Notes under the pieces: model-generated
What the model was told of the DNA's origin: nothing
Databases searched by the model: none
What the model saw: the letters and a program-made list of their open reading frames with translations, nothing else
Shown here: one piece after another, positions 1 to 8,700 of the stretch
Numbering within the stretch: position 1 is the stretch's first letter
How the letters are laid out: each line of letters opens with the position of its first letter
Made by a program: the position numbers and the translations under genes
Source of the DNA: Micromonospora sp. ATCC 39149
GTDB lineage: Bacteria; Actinomycetota; Actinomycetes; Mycobacteriales; Micromonosporaceae
Direction: 5' to 3'
Length of the DNA: 41,615 nt
Assembly (NCBI RefSeq): GCF_000158815.1
Contig: NZ_GG657738.1
Location: 1,494,301 to 1,535,915 of the forward strand

Positions 1-2
1 CG

Positions 3-905
3 GCCGACCGACACGCTGCGGCGGGCCCGCCGCGCCCCGCCACGCCGCGGAAGGCGACGCCGAGCGTCCCGGGGGCGACCGTGGGCTGGCCCGGGCCGGC
101 AATCAGCCTGCCGGTCGTGGCCCCGCCCACCGCCCCGCTCCTCGACGGTGCCGCCCGCTGGTGGGTGGACCGCGACGCCCGGCTGCACCGGTTGGAGGGA
201 CGCTTTCCCGGCGGCGTGCCGGTCACGCTGGAGTTGCAGCGGACCAACCGACCGGTGCTGTGGCCGGTGGCCGCGCTCGGTGGCCGCCCGGGGCTGCCCC
301 GGGCGCTCACCGGGCCCGAGGAGAACCGGCTGGCCCGGCTGGCCACCCGGATGCGGACCCGGGGCGGGGCCGCCGCGACGCTCACCGCGCCCGTCGCACC
401 GGGCGGGGTCGTACGCGGCACCGGCTGGATCAGCTGGGCGGCGGGGGCGGCGTACCTGTCGGTCGGCGGAGCCGACGCGTGGGCCGGCCGGACGCTGCGC
501 CGCTACGACGCCACCGGGGTCTGGTCAACGGCCGCCACCGGTGCCCCCACCGCCCCGCCGCCGCTGCCTCCGCCGAGCACCCGGCACAGCTGGCAGCACA
601 GCGTGCCCCACACCGACGACACGGGCGACATCGACCTGCTGCTGGCCGCCGCGCTGCGCGTCGGCGTGGCGGCAAAGCCGGCGGGCCCGGCGACCCGGAT
701 CCGGGGGGACCACCTCGCCGGCCGGGCCGTCGACGTGATCGAGGCGGACGCGGAACACGGCGGGCTGCGCTACTGGATCGACCGGTCCGGGCTGCTGCGC
801 CGGCTGGAGCTGCGCACCCGGCTCGGCACGTACGCCCAGCTCGACCTGACGCCGGGCCCGGTGCCGGCACTGCCGCCGCCGGCCAAGCCGCCCGCCCGCC
901 GCTGA
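3..905 (+). CDS. Unknown secreted/lipoprotein-type protein, 5' end outside window
   Basis: The reading frame is open from the first bases of the window, so the gene starts upstream and only the C-terminal 300 residues are present; the GTG at 81 is therefore probably internal. Two regions look alike: an N-terminal RWWVDRDARLHRLE stretch and a C-terminal LRYWIDRSGLLRRLELR stretch, each followed by a beta-strand-rich run. This 'W-V/I-D-R-x-L-R-L' pattern resembles the curved-sheet lipoprotein folds of the LppX/LprG or LolA type, which is inference. A Pro-rich linker (PTAPPPLPPPS) separates the two halves and the C-terminus is Pro/Arg-rich. No catalytic motif is visible. It converges on coaE. Function unknown. 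Confidence 0.7.
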   Translation, partial: ADRHAAAGPPRPATPRKATPSVPGATVGWPGPAISLPVVAPPTAPLLDGAARWWVDRDARLHRLEGRFPGGVPVTLELQRTNRPVLWPVAALGGRPGLPRALTGPEENRLARLATRMRTRGGAAATLTAPVAPGGVVRGTGWISWAAGAAYLSVGGADAWAGRTLRRYDATGVWSTAATGAPTAPPPLPPPSTRHSWQHSVPHTDDTGDIDLLLAAALRVGVAAKPAGPATRIRGDHLAGRAVDVIEADAEHGGLRYWIDRSGLLRRLELRTRLGTYAQLDLTPGPVPALPPPAKPPARR

Positions 906-906
906 C

Positions 907-935
907 GCCGACGGGCCGGACCCGGTGCCGTCGGC
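907..935. terminator. Hairpin between convergent genes
   Basis: GCCGACGG (907-914) and CCGTCGGC (928-935) form a perfect 8-bp stem with a 13-nt loop. It lies between the stop at 905 and the end of the opposing coaE gene at 957, as expected for a shared terminator. No U-tract, which is usual in high-GC actinomycetes. Confidence 0.5.
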
Positions 936-956
936 CGCGCCAGCACACCAGCCGGC

Positions 957-2132
957 TCAGGGCCGCCAACCGGTGCGCACGGCCCACTCCTCGGCGCGGT
1001 GGTGCTCCTCGTCGAACCACGGGTCCCGCGCCGTGGCGGGGGTGCTCCCCTCCGGCGCGCTGGCCGCCAACTCCCCCTTGAGCGCCAGGTACGCGGCCCG
1101 CTGATCCGGGTCGGCGCGGAGGTGGTCGCGCATCAGCAGCGCGTACCGCCAGCCGGGCGAGCCCTCCGCGCGCAGGTGCAGGCGCACCGGACGGCCCGGA
1201 TCGGCGCTGCCGTGCAGCCGCTTCTCCCACCGGCCGCTGCCCGCCGGGCGGGGGCTGTCCCACCACTGGCCGGGCAGCCGGGGGAAGCCCGCAGCGGCAA
1301 GGCGCTCGGCGAGGGGGCCGTCCGCCTCGACCAGGCTCGGCACGGTCAGCTGGATGTCGATGACGTCCCTGGCGGCGAGGCCGGCGACGGCCGTCGAGCC
1401 GATGTGGTCGATCCGCGGGTCGGCCGGGGCGAGCGCGTGCCGGATCCGGGCGGCCAGCCGGGCGTACTGCTGGGGCCAGGTCGGATCGGGGCCGGTGAGG
1501 CCCGCCCCCTCGGGGTCGGCCACCCGACGGCTCCGGAGGTTCTTCTCGTACGGCAGCAGCCGGTCGCGCCACAGCCGGTCCACCTCGGCGTGCAGTTCGT
1601 CGAGGGTGCCGTCGTTGCGCAGCACCACGTCCGCAACCGCGCGGCGGCGGGCGTCGTCGGCCTGCGCGGCGATCCGCCGCTCGGCCTCCGCCCGGGTCAT
1701 CCCCCGGTCGCGCGCCAGCCGCGCGAGCCGGGTGACGACCTCCGTCTGCACCACGACCACCAGATGGTACGTCGGAGCGAGCCCCACCTCGACCAGCAGC
1801 GGCACGTCGTTGACCACGACGGCGTCGGGGGCGGCAGCGGCGGCCAGCTCGGCGGTCCGCGCCCGGACCCGGGGATGGGTGATCGCCTCCAGCCGGCGGC
1901 GGGCCGCCTCGTCGGCGAAGACCACCCCGCCCAGCGCGGCCCGGTCCAGCGCCCCGTCGGGGCCGAGGACGGTGTCCCCGAAGGCGGCCACGATCTCCGC
2001 CAGCCCCGCGCTGCCCACGGCGACCACCTCCCGGGCGATCCGGTCGGAGTCGATCACCACCGCACCGAGCCCGGCCAGCCGGGCCGCGACCGCGCTCTTG
2101 CCGGACCCGATCCCGCCAGTCAGTCCCACCAT
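957..2132 (-). CDS. coaE: Dephospho-CoA kinase fused to a GrpB/UPF0157 domain
   Basis: Phosphorylates dephospho-CoA with ATP, the last step of coenzyme A synthesis, in the cytoplasm. The N-terminal 200 residues hold the P-loop GLTGGIGSGKS right after the start, followed by typical CoaE segments (VIDSDRIAREV, THPRVR, DVPLLVE). From about residue 205 a GrpB/UPF0157 nucleotidyltransferase-like domain begins, marked by DPTWPQQYARL, IDHIGSTAVAG and RLHLRAEGSPGWR. This CoaE-GrpB architecture is known in actinobacteria, including Mycobacterium, where the tail has been linked to CoaE folding or stability. I chose the ATG at 2132 because the P-loop normally starts within a few residues of the N-terminus; a GTG-initiated form 14 residues longer is possible. 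Product 391 aa. Confidence 0.95.
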   Translation of the reverse strand: MVGLTGGIGSGKSAVAARLAGLGAVVIDSDRIAREVVAVGSAGLAEIVAAFGDTVLGPDGALDRAALGGVVFADEAARRRLEAITHPRVRARTAELAAAAAPDAVVVNDVPLLVEVGLAPTYHLVVVVQTEVVTRLARLARDRGMTRAEAERRIAAQADDARRRAVADVVLRNDGTLDELHAEVDRLWRDRLLPYEKNLRSRRVADPEGAGLTGPDPTWPQQYARLAARIRHALAPADPRIDHIGSTAVAGLAARDVIDIQLTVPSLVEADGPLAERLAAAGFPRLPGQWWDSPRPAGSGRWEKRLHGSADPGRPVRLHLRAEGSPGWRYALLMRDHLRADPDQRAAYLALKGELAASAPEGSTPATARDPWFDEEHHRAEEWAVRTGWRP

Positions 2133-2428
2133 CAGCACCGCATTAGTCAACCGGACCGCCCCCCGCGCCGCCAAACCGGGCCACCGCCGTCGGTTCCGCC
2201 CCCGCGCGGTCGCGCCCGCCCCATGATCACAGTCGATCCGGCAAAGAGTGGCCTGCGGCCGGGCGCGAGGCCACCCGGTCCACGATCGAGCACGTGTTCT
2301 TGCCGGCCACCGCCGCCGGGGTGGGGGCGAGGGACAGGTGGCGGGGAACGCGAGGGGCCCCGCCCCCGGCGGCCCGGTAGAAACCGGATCGCGGGGACGG
2401 GGCCCGTCGTCGTCAGCGGCGGCTCCTC
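2133..2428. other. Intergenic region between rpsA and coaE
   Basis: About 300 bp with no convincing coding region on either strand; the long frames crossing it are shadows of coaE and rpsA. It should contain the coaE promoter and leader. GGTTGACTAATGC lies just upstream of the coaE start on the minus strand and could include promoter elements, but spacing does not allow a firm call. GC-rich short inverted repeats occur around 2365-2410. Confidence 0.4.
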
Positions 2429-2453
2429 GCCGGGCGCGTCAGCCGCGCCCGGC
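2429..2453 (-). terminator. rpsA terminator hairpin
   Basis: GCCGGGCGCG (2429-2438) and CGCGCCCGGC (2444-2453) form a perfect 10-bp stem with a 5-nt loop, 16 nt beyond the rpsA stop codon. It is well placed to separate rpsA from coaE transcription. Confidence 0.7.
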
Positions 2454-2469
2454 CGGAGTCGTCACAGGG

Positions 2470-3963
2470 TCACTTGCCGCCGGCCAGCTTCTCCCGCAGA
2501 GCGGCGAGCGCCTCGTCGGTGGCCAGGGTGCCGGCCGGCTCCTCGGCCTGCCGGCTCGGGGCCGAGCTGGTCGAGGTGGTGGTGCCGCCGGTCGACACGG
2601 CCGGAGCCGGGTTGGCAGCGGCCTCGGCGTCGGCGGCCCGGGAGGTCTGCACCTGCTTGGTGTGGGCCTCCCAGCGCTGACGGGCCTCGGCGTACTGGTT
2701 CTCCCAGGTCTCGCGCTGCTTCTCGTACCCCTCGAGCCACTCGCCCGTCTCCGGGTCGAAGCCCTCCGGGTAGATGTAGTTGCCCTCGGCGTCGTAGGTC
2801 GCGGCCATGCCGTAGAGGGTCGGGTCGAAGTGCTCCTCGCCCTCGACGAAGCCCTCGTTGGCCTGCTTGAGCGACAGCGAGATCCGGCGGCGCTCCAGGT
2901 CGATGTCGATGACCTTGACCATGACCTCGGAGCCGACCTGGACGACCTGCTCCGGGATCTCCACGTGGCGCTCGGCCAGCTCGGAGATGTGGACCAGGCC
3001 CTCGATGCCGTCGTCCACCCGGACGAAGGCGCCGAACGGCACCAGCTTGGTGACCTTACCCGGCACGATCTGCTGGATCGCGTGGGTGCGGGCGAACTGC
3101 CGCCACGGGTCCTCCTGGGTCGCCTTCAGCGACAGCGAGACCCGCTCGCGGTCCAGGTCGACGTCCAGGACCTCGACCTCGACCTCCTGGCCCACCTCGA
3201 CGACCTCGGACGGGTGGTCGATGTGCTTCCAGGACAGCTCGGAGACGTGCACCAGGCCGTCCACGCCGCCCAGGTCGACGAACGCGCCGAAGTTGACGAT
3301 CGAGGACACGACGCCCTTGCGGACCTGGCCCTTCTGCAGCTTGTTGAGGAACTCGGTGCGCACCTCGGACTGCGTCTGCTCCAGCCAGGCCCGGCGGGAC
3401 AGGACCACGTTGTTGCGGTTCTTGTCCAGCTCGATGATCTTGGCCTCGAGCTCGCGGCCGACGTACGGCTGCAGGTCACGCACCCGCCGCATCTCGACCA
3501 GGGACGCGGGCAGGAAGCCGCGCAGCCCGATGTCGAGGATGAGACCACCCTTGACGACCTCGATGACCGAGCCGCGGACGACGCCGTCCTCGTCCTTGAT
3601 CTTCTCGATCGTGCCCCAGGCCCGCTCGTACTGCGCCCGCTTCTTGGAGAGGATCAGACGACCCTCCTTGTCCTCCTTCTGGAGAACCAGGGCCTCGATG
3701 TGGTCACCGACCGAAACGACCTCGGCCGGGTCCACGTCGTGCTTGATCGACAACTCCCGAGAGGGGATGACACCCTCGGTCTTGTAGCCGATGTCGAGCA
3801 GGACCTCGTCCCGATCGACCTTGACGACGGTGCCTTCGACAATGTCGCCGTCGTTGAAGTACTTGATGGTCTCGTCGATCGCGGCGAGGAAAGCCTCCTC
3901 GGAACCGAGATCGTCGTGGGTGACCCGGGTGGCGCTCGAGGGGGCCTCGATGCTGCTCGTCAT
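2470..3963 (-). CDS. rpsA: 30S ribosomal protein S1
   Basis: RNA-binding ribosomal protein that helps mRNA dock on the 30S subunit. Four S1 (OB-fold) repeats are visible in the 497-aa product: about residues 36-105 (GTVVKVDRDEVLLDIGYKTEG), 123-188 (SVIEVVKGGLILDIGLRG), 209-277 (GVVSSIVNFGAFVDLGGVDG) and 294-363 (GKVTKLVPFGAFVRVDDGIEG). The last two are the most canonical. The tail is acidic then Ala/Thr/Ser-rich and probably disordered, as in other actinobacterial S1 proteins, which have four rather than the six repeats of E. coli. The start is ATG 3963 (MTSSIEAPSS); the frame is open further upstream, but that stretch is not S1-like. Confidence 0.98.
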   Translation of the reverse strand: MTSSIEAPSSATRVTHDDLGSEEAFLAAIDETIKYFNDGDIVEGTVVKVDRDEVLLDIGYKTEGVIPSRELSIKHDVDPAEVVSVGDHIEALVLQKEDKEGRLILSKKRAQYERAWGTIEKIKDEDGVVRGSVIEVVKGGLILDIGLRGFLPASLVEMRRVRDLQPYVGRELEAKIIELDKNRNNVVLSRRAWLEQTQSEVRTEFLNKLQKGQVRKGVVSSIVNFGAFVDLGGVDGLVHVSELSWKHIDHPSEVVEVGQEVEVEVLDVDLDRERVSLSLKATQEDPWRQFARTHAIQQIVPGKVTKLVPFGAFVRVDDGIEGLVHISELAERHVEIPEQVVQVGSEVMVKVIDIDLERRRISLSLKQANEGFVEGEEHFDPTLYGMAATYDAEGNYIYPEGFDPETGEWLEGYEKQRETWENQYAEARQRWEAHTKQVQTSRAADAEAAANPAPAVSTGGTTTSTSSAPSRQAEEPAGTLATDEALAALREKLAGGK

Positions 3964-4309
3964 GTGGGCGGTTGCTCCGGTCGGATGGGTTGTCACAGCA
4001 GGCTGGTGTCGCGGTGACCTGTTCGCGCCAGCGGATCCGTCGCCGGGCACACCGAACAATCACTAGTGAGGTCCTGATGTGGCTCCGTCTGGAACTCCGC
4101 GACCGCGCGCCTTCTCCCTGCCGAGGCACGCGACCCGCGAGCGCATCGTCTAGCCTACCGTGCGCATTACCACAGCGTGCAAGCCCTGGGACAAGTGATC
4201 CAGCCCGCTTTCGCGACGGATCATGACGTTCACCCGCATAACGGCGTTTTCCCGGCAAGAGGCAGCCGGCCGGTGCCGCCCAGCCGCGACACGGTGCCCA
4301 TCGGCCGGG
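3964..4309. other. rpsA leader and promoter region
   Basis: About 350 bp between rpsA and the upstream methyltransferase, both on the minus strand. The reading frames crossing it are not protein-like. It holds the candidate rpsA promoter listed separately and an untranslated leader of about 180 nt if that promoter is used. No recognisable riboswitch was seen. Confidence 0.4.
4152..4182 (-). promoter_or_regulatory. Candidate rpsA housekeeping promoter
   Basis: On the minus strand TTGCAC (4177-4182) is followed after 19 nt by TAGGCT (4152-4157), which fits the actinobacterial -35 TTGNNN and -10 TANNNT pattern, though the spacer is slightly long. It is about 190 nt upstream of the rpsA ATG. This is a pattern match only. 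Confidence 0.4.
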
Positions 4310-5134
4310 TCACGGGGCGGTGGGACGCCAGGCCACGAAGATGGCGGTCCCCGGGAACAACCGGCCGCGCAGCGGGCTCCACTGGCCCCAGATCTCCTCG
4401 TGCCCCGGCGGCCACTCCGGTTCCACCACGTCGCGGAGGACGAAGCCGGCGGCCGTCAGCTCGCGGACCCGGTCACCGAAGGTGCGGTGCGCCTCGACGT
4501 AGGCCGGCACCCCCGACGAGTCCTCCTCGACGTACGGGCGGCGGTCGAAGTAGGAGTGCACCGCCATCAGGCCACCCTCACCGGGGTCGTCCAGGAAGAC
4601 CCAGCGCATCGGGTGCGTGACGGCGAAGACCCACGACCCGCCCGGACGCAGCACCCGGAACACCTCGCGCATGAGGGCTGCGGAGTCCGCGACGAACGGC
4701 ACGGCACCGAAGGCCGTGTGCACCGTGTCGAACGTGCCCGCCCGGAACGGAAGCGCGAGGGCGTCGGCCTGCACGAGCGGCACGTGCACGCCGGAGCGTT
4801 CGGCGGCCAGCCTGGCTTGTCGCAACATGCCGGCAGACAGGTCCAGCGCCGTCACGTCCGCCCCTTCGCCGTCCAGCCAGCGCGAGCCCGCAGCCGCGCC
4901 GCAGCCCAGCTCCAGCATCCGGGTGCCCTTGACGTCGCCGAGCAGCCGCACCTCCGCCTCCCGCAGGCCCTCCGGGCACCACACGAGGTCGACATCTCCG
5001 AGGAAAGTGCCGTGTTCCTCCTGGTAGCTGTCGGCATCGTGGTCCCACCAACGGCGGCTCGCCGTTCTGCCCTCAGCGTCGGACACGGCGCGACGGGTGA
5101 CGGCGGGTTCGAGATGTGCTGGGCGCTCGTCCAT
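4310..5134 (-). CDS. Class I SAM-dependent methyltransferase
   Basis: A 274-aa cytoplasmic methyltransferase of unknown substrate. The SAM-binding motif I is clear (MLELGCGAAAGSRWL, about residues 101-115), followed by the acidic end of strand 2 (ALDLSAGML), motif II region QADALALPF and post-motif RVLRPGGSW. The C-terminal half (THPMRWVFLDDPGEG, YFDRRPY, WPPGHEEIWGQWSP) is typical of a methyltransferase group widely conserved beside rpsA in actinomycetes. The start is taken as ATG 5134 (MDERPAHLEP); the upstream open frame is not protein-like. It is divergent from the DUF2945 gene. Sure of the fold, not of the substrate. Confidence 0.9.
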   Translation of the reverse strand: MDERPAHLEPAVTRRAVSDAEGRTASRRWWDHDADSYQEEHGTFLGDVDLVWCPEGLREAEVRLLGDVKGTRMLELGCGAAAGSRWLDGEGADVTALDLSAGMLRQARLAAERSGVHVPLVQADALALPFRAGTFDTVHTAFGAVPFVADSAALMREVFRVLRPGGSWVFAVTHPMRWVFLDDPGEGGLMAVHSYFDRRPYVEEDSSGVPAYVEAHRTFGDRVRELTAAGFVLRDVVEPEWPPGHEEIWGQWSPLRGRLFPGTAIFVAWRPTAP

Positions 5135-5294
5135 CCTGGTAACGGTACGGATCGGGCTGGTCGGCAAGGCATCAGGTGCCGAGGGTGATCCGGGGCGAGC
5201 CGTTCGAGCCGCCCCTGACCGCGCTGGCGCACCGGCCCTGGAGCCACTCCGGAGGTCGTGATGGCCTCCGACTGCCCACTGCTTGGCGACCACC

Positions 5295-5321
5295 CCCTCC
5301 CGCAACGGGAGGGTGTACACC
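5295..5321. promoter_or_regulatory. Hairpin plus palindrome in divergent promoter region
   Basis: CCCTCCCG (5295-5302), loop CAA, and CGGGAGGG (5306-5313) form a perfect 8-bp hairpin, overlapped by the perfect 10-bp palindrome GGTGTACACC (5312-5321). The block lies 27 bp upstream of the DUF2945 start and about 160 bp upstream of the methyltransferase start. GGGTAG nearby resembles a stress sigma -10 element (SigB/SigF GGGTAY). Its role as operator or promoter is inference. Confidence 0.35.
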
Positions 5322-5347
5322 GCAGGAACCCCGGGTAGCCAGGGCGC

Positions 5348-5569
5348 ATGGCCGAACAGAGGGAATTCCGCGCAGGCGACCACGTCTCCTGGGCCAGCCA
5401 CAGCGGGCGGGCGTACGGCGTGATCCGCGAGAAGATCACTGAGCGCACGCACGTGCGGGGCCACACCGTGAACGCGTCCCCCGAGCAGCCGCAGTACCGC
5501 ATCCGCAACGACGACTCGGGGCGGGACGTCGCCCACCGGCCGGAGGTGCTGCGCCATGAGCGGGAGTGA
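5348..5569 (+). CDS. DUF2945 (HVA1/Tudor-like) small protein
   Basis: A 73-aa protein with the DUF2945 hallmark order: a GDHVSWASHSGRAYGVIREKI beta-hairpin segment, a TVNASPEQPQYRIRNDDSG segment, then A-HRPEVLR near the end. The family is also called hypervirulence-associated protein with a Tudor-like fold; its biochemical role is not established. Its stop overlaps the next gene by 14 bp (ATG of the DUF3140 gene at 5556), which indicates translational coupling. There is no strong Shine-Dalgarno before ATG 5348 (AGCCAGGGCGC only). Confidence 0.85.
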   Translation: MAEQREFRAGDHVSWASHSGRAYGVIREKITERTHVRGHTVNASPEQPQYRIRNDDSGRDVAHRPEVLRHERE

Positions 5570-5906
5570 CGGAGAGCCGCACGGGGACACCTACCGGGAG
5601 TTCACCGAGGCGGTCAACATGCGACCCGGCGAGCTGTCGACCTGGCTGGAGACCGACGAGTCGAAGCACGTCGGCTGGCGGAAGAAGGGCACCACCGGCG
5701 GCGAGTCGGTGGGGCACTCGTCCGGCCGGCGGATCGTCGACCTGCTGCGCCGCAAGCGCTCCGAGCTGACGGAGGCCGACTACCGGCACATGCGCAAGGT
5801 CGTCGGGTACGTGCACCGGCACCTGGCCCAGCGGCCCTCCGGCGACGTGCGGGACACGCGGTGGCGCTGGTCGCTGATGAACTGGGGCCACGACCCGCTC
5901 CGGTGA
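5556..5906 (+). CDS. DUF3140 family protein
   Basis: A 116-aa small basic protein. The segments EFTEAVNMRPGELSTWL, SKHVGWRKKG, GHSSGRRIVDLLRRKR and DYRHMRKVVGYVHRHLAQRP follow the DUF3140 family order. These helical, charged proteins are thought to resemble nucleic-acid-binding proteins, but no function is established. It begins inside the DUF2945 gene and ends 27 bp before the convergent end of polA. DUF2945 and DUF3140 are often neighbours, and the overlap here supports a two-component unit. Confidence 0.85.
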   Translation: MSGSDGEPHGDTYREFTEAVNMRPGELSTWLETDESKHVGWRKKGTTGGESVGHSSGRRIVDLLRRKRSELTEADYRHMRKVVGYVHRHLAQRPSGDVRDTRWRWSLMNWGHDPLR

Positions 5907-5933
5907 GCGAGCCTCGCTCCACGGCAGGGCCGG

Positions 5934-8642
5934 TCAGTGGTCGGCGCTGTTCCAGTCCCGGCCCTGCCCGACGGAGACCTCCAGCGGCACCGACAGCGGG
6001 TACGCCTCGCCCATCTGGCTGCGCACCAGCGCCTCCAGGGTGTCCCGTTCGCCGGGGGCGACCTCGAAGACCAGCTCGTCGTGCACCTGCAGCAGCATCC
6101 GCGAGCGCAGCCCGGCCTCGCGCAGCCCGGCGTCGACGCGCAGCATGGCGACCTTGATGATGTCGGCCGCCGAGCCCTGGATGGGGGCGTTGAGCGCCAT
6201 CCGCTCGGCCATGTCCCGCCGCTGCCGGTTGTCGCTGACCAGGTCCGGCAGGTAGCGGCGGCGGCCCAGGATGGTGGAGGTGTAGCCGTCGTGCCGGGCT
6301 CGGGCCACCACCTCCTGGAGGTAGTCGCGGACCCCGCCGAACCCGGCGAAGTAGTTGTCCATCAGTCCGCGCGCCTCCTCGGCGGTGATGCCGAGCTGCT
6401 GGGACAGGCCGAACGCGCTCAGCCCGTACGCCAGCCCGTAGTTCATCGCCTTGATCTTGCGCCGCTGGTCGGCCGTGACCTCGGCGACCGGCACCCCGAA
6501 CACCGACGAGGCGGTGGCGGCGTGGAAGTCGTGGCCGGAGTTGAACGCCTCGATCAGCTTGTCGTCCGACGACAGGTGCGCCATGATCCGCATCTCGATC
6601 TGGCTGTAGTCGGCGGTGAGCAGGCACTCGAACCCCTTCCCCACGACGAAGGCGCGGCGGATTCGTCGGCCCTCCTCGGTGCGGATCGGGATGTTCTGCA
6701 GGTTGGGGTCGGTGGAGGAGAGCCGGCCGGTGGCCGCCACGGTCTGCTTGAACGTGGTGTGGATGCGACCGTCCTCGGAGACCGACTTGAGCAGGCCGTC
6801 GACGGTCGTCTTCAGCTTCGCCACGTCCCGGTGGCGCAGCAGGTGCTCCAGCACCGGCAGCGGGTTCTGCGCGTAGAGCCACTGGAGGGCGTCGGCGTCG
6901 GTGGTGTAGCCGGTCTTGATCTTCTTGGTCTTGGGCAGCCCCAGCTCGCCGAAGAGCAGCTCCTGGAGTTGCTTGGGCGAGCCCAGGTTGAACTCCCGCC
7001 CCACCGCGGCGTACGCCCCCTGCGCGGCGGACTTCACCTCGCCCGCGAAGTGGGCCTCCAGCTCCTGGAGGTAGTCCAGGTCGGCGGCGATGCCGACCCG
7101 CTGCATCGCGGCGAGCACCTCGGACAGGGGCAGCTCCACCTGCGCCATCAGCCGGGCGGACTGCTCGCCGTCGCGGGACAGCTCGGCGTCGATCGCGTCG
7201 GCCAGGTCGAGGGTGGCCCGGGCCTGGAGCATCAGGTTCTGCTCGGCCTCGCCGTCGTCGCCGAGGCCGTCGAAGGTGAGCTGCCCGGTCTCCGGGGCGT
7301 CGACCCGCAGCTCGCGGTGCAGGTAGCGCAGCGCCAGGTCGGTCAGGTCGTAGGAGCGCTGGTCGGGGCGGGCCAGGTAGGCGGCGAGCTCGGTGTCCCG
7401 GGCGACGCCGGCCAGGGACCAGCCGCGGGCGGCGAACGCCAGCCGGGCGTGCTTGCTGTCGTGCAACACCTTCGGCCGGGCCGGGTCGGCCAGCCAGGCG
7501 GCCAGGGCCCGCTCGTCGGACTCGGCCAGTTCCGCCGGGTCGAGCCACGCCGCCGGGCCGGTGGCCAGCGCGAGGGCCAGGGCGTCGAGCTGCGGCTCGT
7601 AGCGCTCGCGTGGGTCCCTCGGCTTGGCCGGCGTCTTCACCGCCACGCCGACCTGGGTGCCGGCGGGGGCGTGCGCGGCCAGCCAGGCGGTCACCCTGCC
7701 GGGCTCGGTGAGCCGTTCGGCGGCCAGGTCGAACCCGGCCTCGGCCTCCGGCTCGACGGCCTCCAGGTACTGGTAGAGCCGGTCGCGCAGGATGCGGAAC
7801 TCCAGCGTGTCGAAGACCTGGTGCACGGCCTCGCGGTCCCAGCCGGCCCAGCGGGCGTCCTCGGGGCGGATCGGCAGCTCCAGGTCGCAGACGAGGCAGT
7901 TGATCTCGTAGTTGCGGATCACGTCGGCGAGCCGCTCGCGCAGGCTCTCGCCGGCCTTGCCCTTGATCTCGTCGGCGCGGGCCACCACGCCCTCGACCCC
8001 GCCGTACAGGTTGATCCACTTGGCGGCGGTCTTCGGGCCGACCCCCGGCACGCCGGGCAGGTTGTCGCTGGTCTCGCCGACCAGCGCCGCCAGGTCGCGG
8101 TAGCGCTGCGGGCTCACGCCGTACTTCGTCTCGACGGCGGCCGGGTCCATCCGGGCCAGGTCGGAGACGCCCTTGCGGGGGTAGAGCACGGTGACGCTGT
8201 CGCCGACGAGCTGGAAGGCGTCCCGGTCGCCGGTGGTGATCAGCACCGACATGCCCTGGTCGCGCGCCTGACAGGCGAGGGTGGCGATGACGTCGTCGGC
8301 CTCGTACCCCTCCTTCTCCACCACCGGGATCCGCAGCGCCGCGAGGACCTCCTTGACGAGGCTGACCTGGCCCTTGAAGTCGGTGGGGGTTTCGCTGCGG
8401 CCGGCCTTGTACTCCGCGTACTTCTCCGTGCGGAAGGAGTGGCGGGAGACGTCGAAGGCCACGACGATGTGGGTGGGCTGCTCGTCGCGCAGCACGTTGA
8501 TCAGCATCGAGGTGAAGCCGTAGACGGCGTTTGTCGGCTGCCCGGTCGTGGTGGAGAAGTTCTCCACCGGCAGGGCGAAGAACGCCCGGTATGCCAGGGA
8601 GTGTCCGTCGACGAGGAGCAGGCGCGGCGTCGTAGCTGTCAC
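5934..8642 (-). CDS. polA: DNA polymerase I
   Basis: Repair and Okazaki-fragment polymerase, about 902 aa. The N-terminal 5'-3' exonuclease domain (residues 1-290) shows LLLVDGHSLAYRAFFALP, VVAFDVSRHSFR, EADDVIATLA, TGDRDAFQLV and the H3TH segment GVPGVGPKTAAKW. The middle 3'-5' exonuclease-like domain lacks the DEDD acidic residues (GVAVKTPAKP stands where a DxE motif is expected), so proofreading is probably absent, as known for mycobacterial PolA. The polymerase domain is complete: TADYSQIEMRIMAHLS (motif A), RRKIKAMNYGLAYGLSAFG (motif B, finger helix) and VHDELVFEV (motif C). GTG 8642 gives MTATTPRLLLVDGHS and is preferred; ATG 8672 would add 10 residues. Neither has a strong Shine-Dalgarno. 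Confidence 0.97.
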   Translation of the reverse strand: MTATTPRLLLVDGHSLAYRAFFALPVENFSTTTGQPTNAVYGFTSMLINVLRDEQPTHIVVAFDVSRHSFRTEKYAEYKAGRSETPTDFKGQVSLVKEVLAALRIPVVEKEGYEADDVIATLACQARDQGMSVLITTGDRDAFQLVGDSVTVLYPRKGVSDLARMDPAAVETKYGVSPQRYRDLAALVGETSDNLPGVPGVGPKTAAKWINLYGGVEGVVARADEIKGKAGESLRERLADVIRNYEINCLVCDLELPIRPEDARWAGWDREAVHQVFDTLEFRILRDRLYQYLEAVEPEAEAGFDLAAERLTEPGRVTAWLAAHAPAGTQVGVAVKTPAKPRDPRERYEPQLDALALALATGPAAWLDPAELAESDERALAAWLADPARPKVLHDSKHARLAFAARGWSLAGVARDTELAAYLARPDQRSYDLTDLALRYLHRELRVDAPETGQLTFDGLGDDGEAEQNLMLQARATLDLADAIDAELSRDGEQSARLMAQVELPLSEVLAAMQRVGIAADLDYLQELEAHFAGEVKSAAQGAYAAVGREFNLGSPKQLQELLFGELGLPKTKKIKTGYTTDADALQWLYAQNPLPVLEHLLRHRDVAKLKTTVDGLLKSVSEDGRIHTTFKQTVAATGRLSSTDPNLQNIPIRTEEGRRIRRAFVVGKGFECLLTADYSQIEMRIMAHLSSDDKLIEAFNSGHDFHAATASSVFGVPVAEVTADQRRKIKAMNYGLAYGLSAFGLSQQLGITAEEARGLMDNYFAGFGGVRDYLQEVVARARHDGYTSTILGRRRYLPDLVSDNRQRRDMAERMALNAPIQGSAADIIKVAMLRVDAGLREAGLRSRMLLQVHDELVFEVAPGERDTLEALVRSQMGEAYPLSVPLEVSVGQGRDWNSADH

Positions 8643-8700
8643 GGCAGCGACTCTAGCCCGTACGCCCGACATCCCCGCCGCGCGGCACGGCCCGCAACGG

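Noticed and set aside
161..2870. Long plus-strand reading frames over the coaE and rpsA region
   Set aside because: They run antisense to coaE and rpsA, are Arg/Gly/Pro-rich without domains, and result from high-GC codon bias.
8642..8672. ATG 8672 as the polA start
   Set aside because: Adds an Arg/Ala-rich lead not expected in PolA; GTG 8642 matches the usual N-terminus, though neither has a strong ribosome site.
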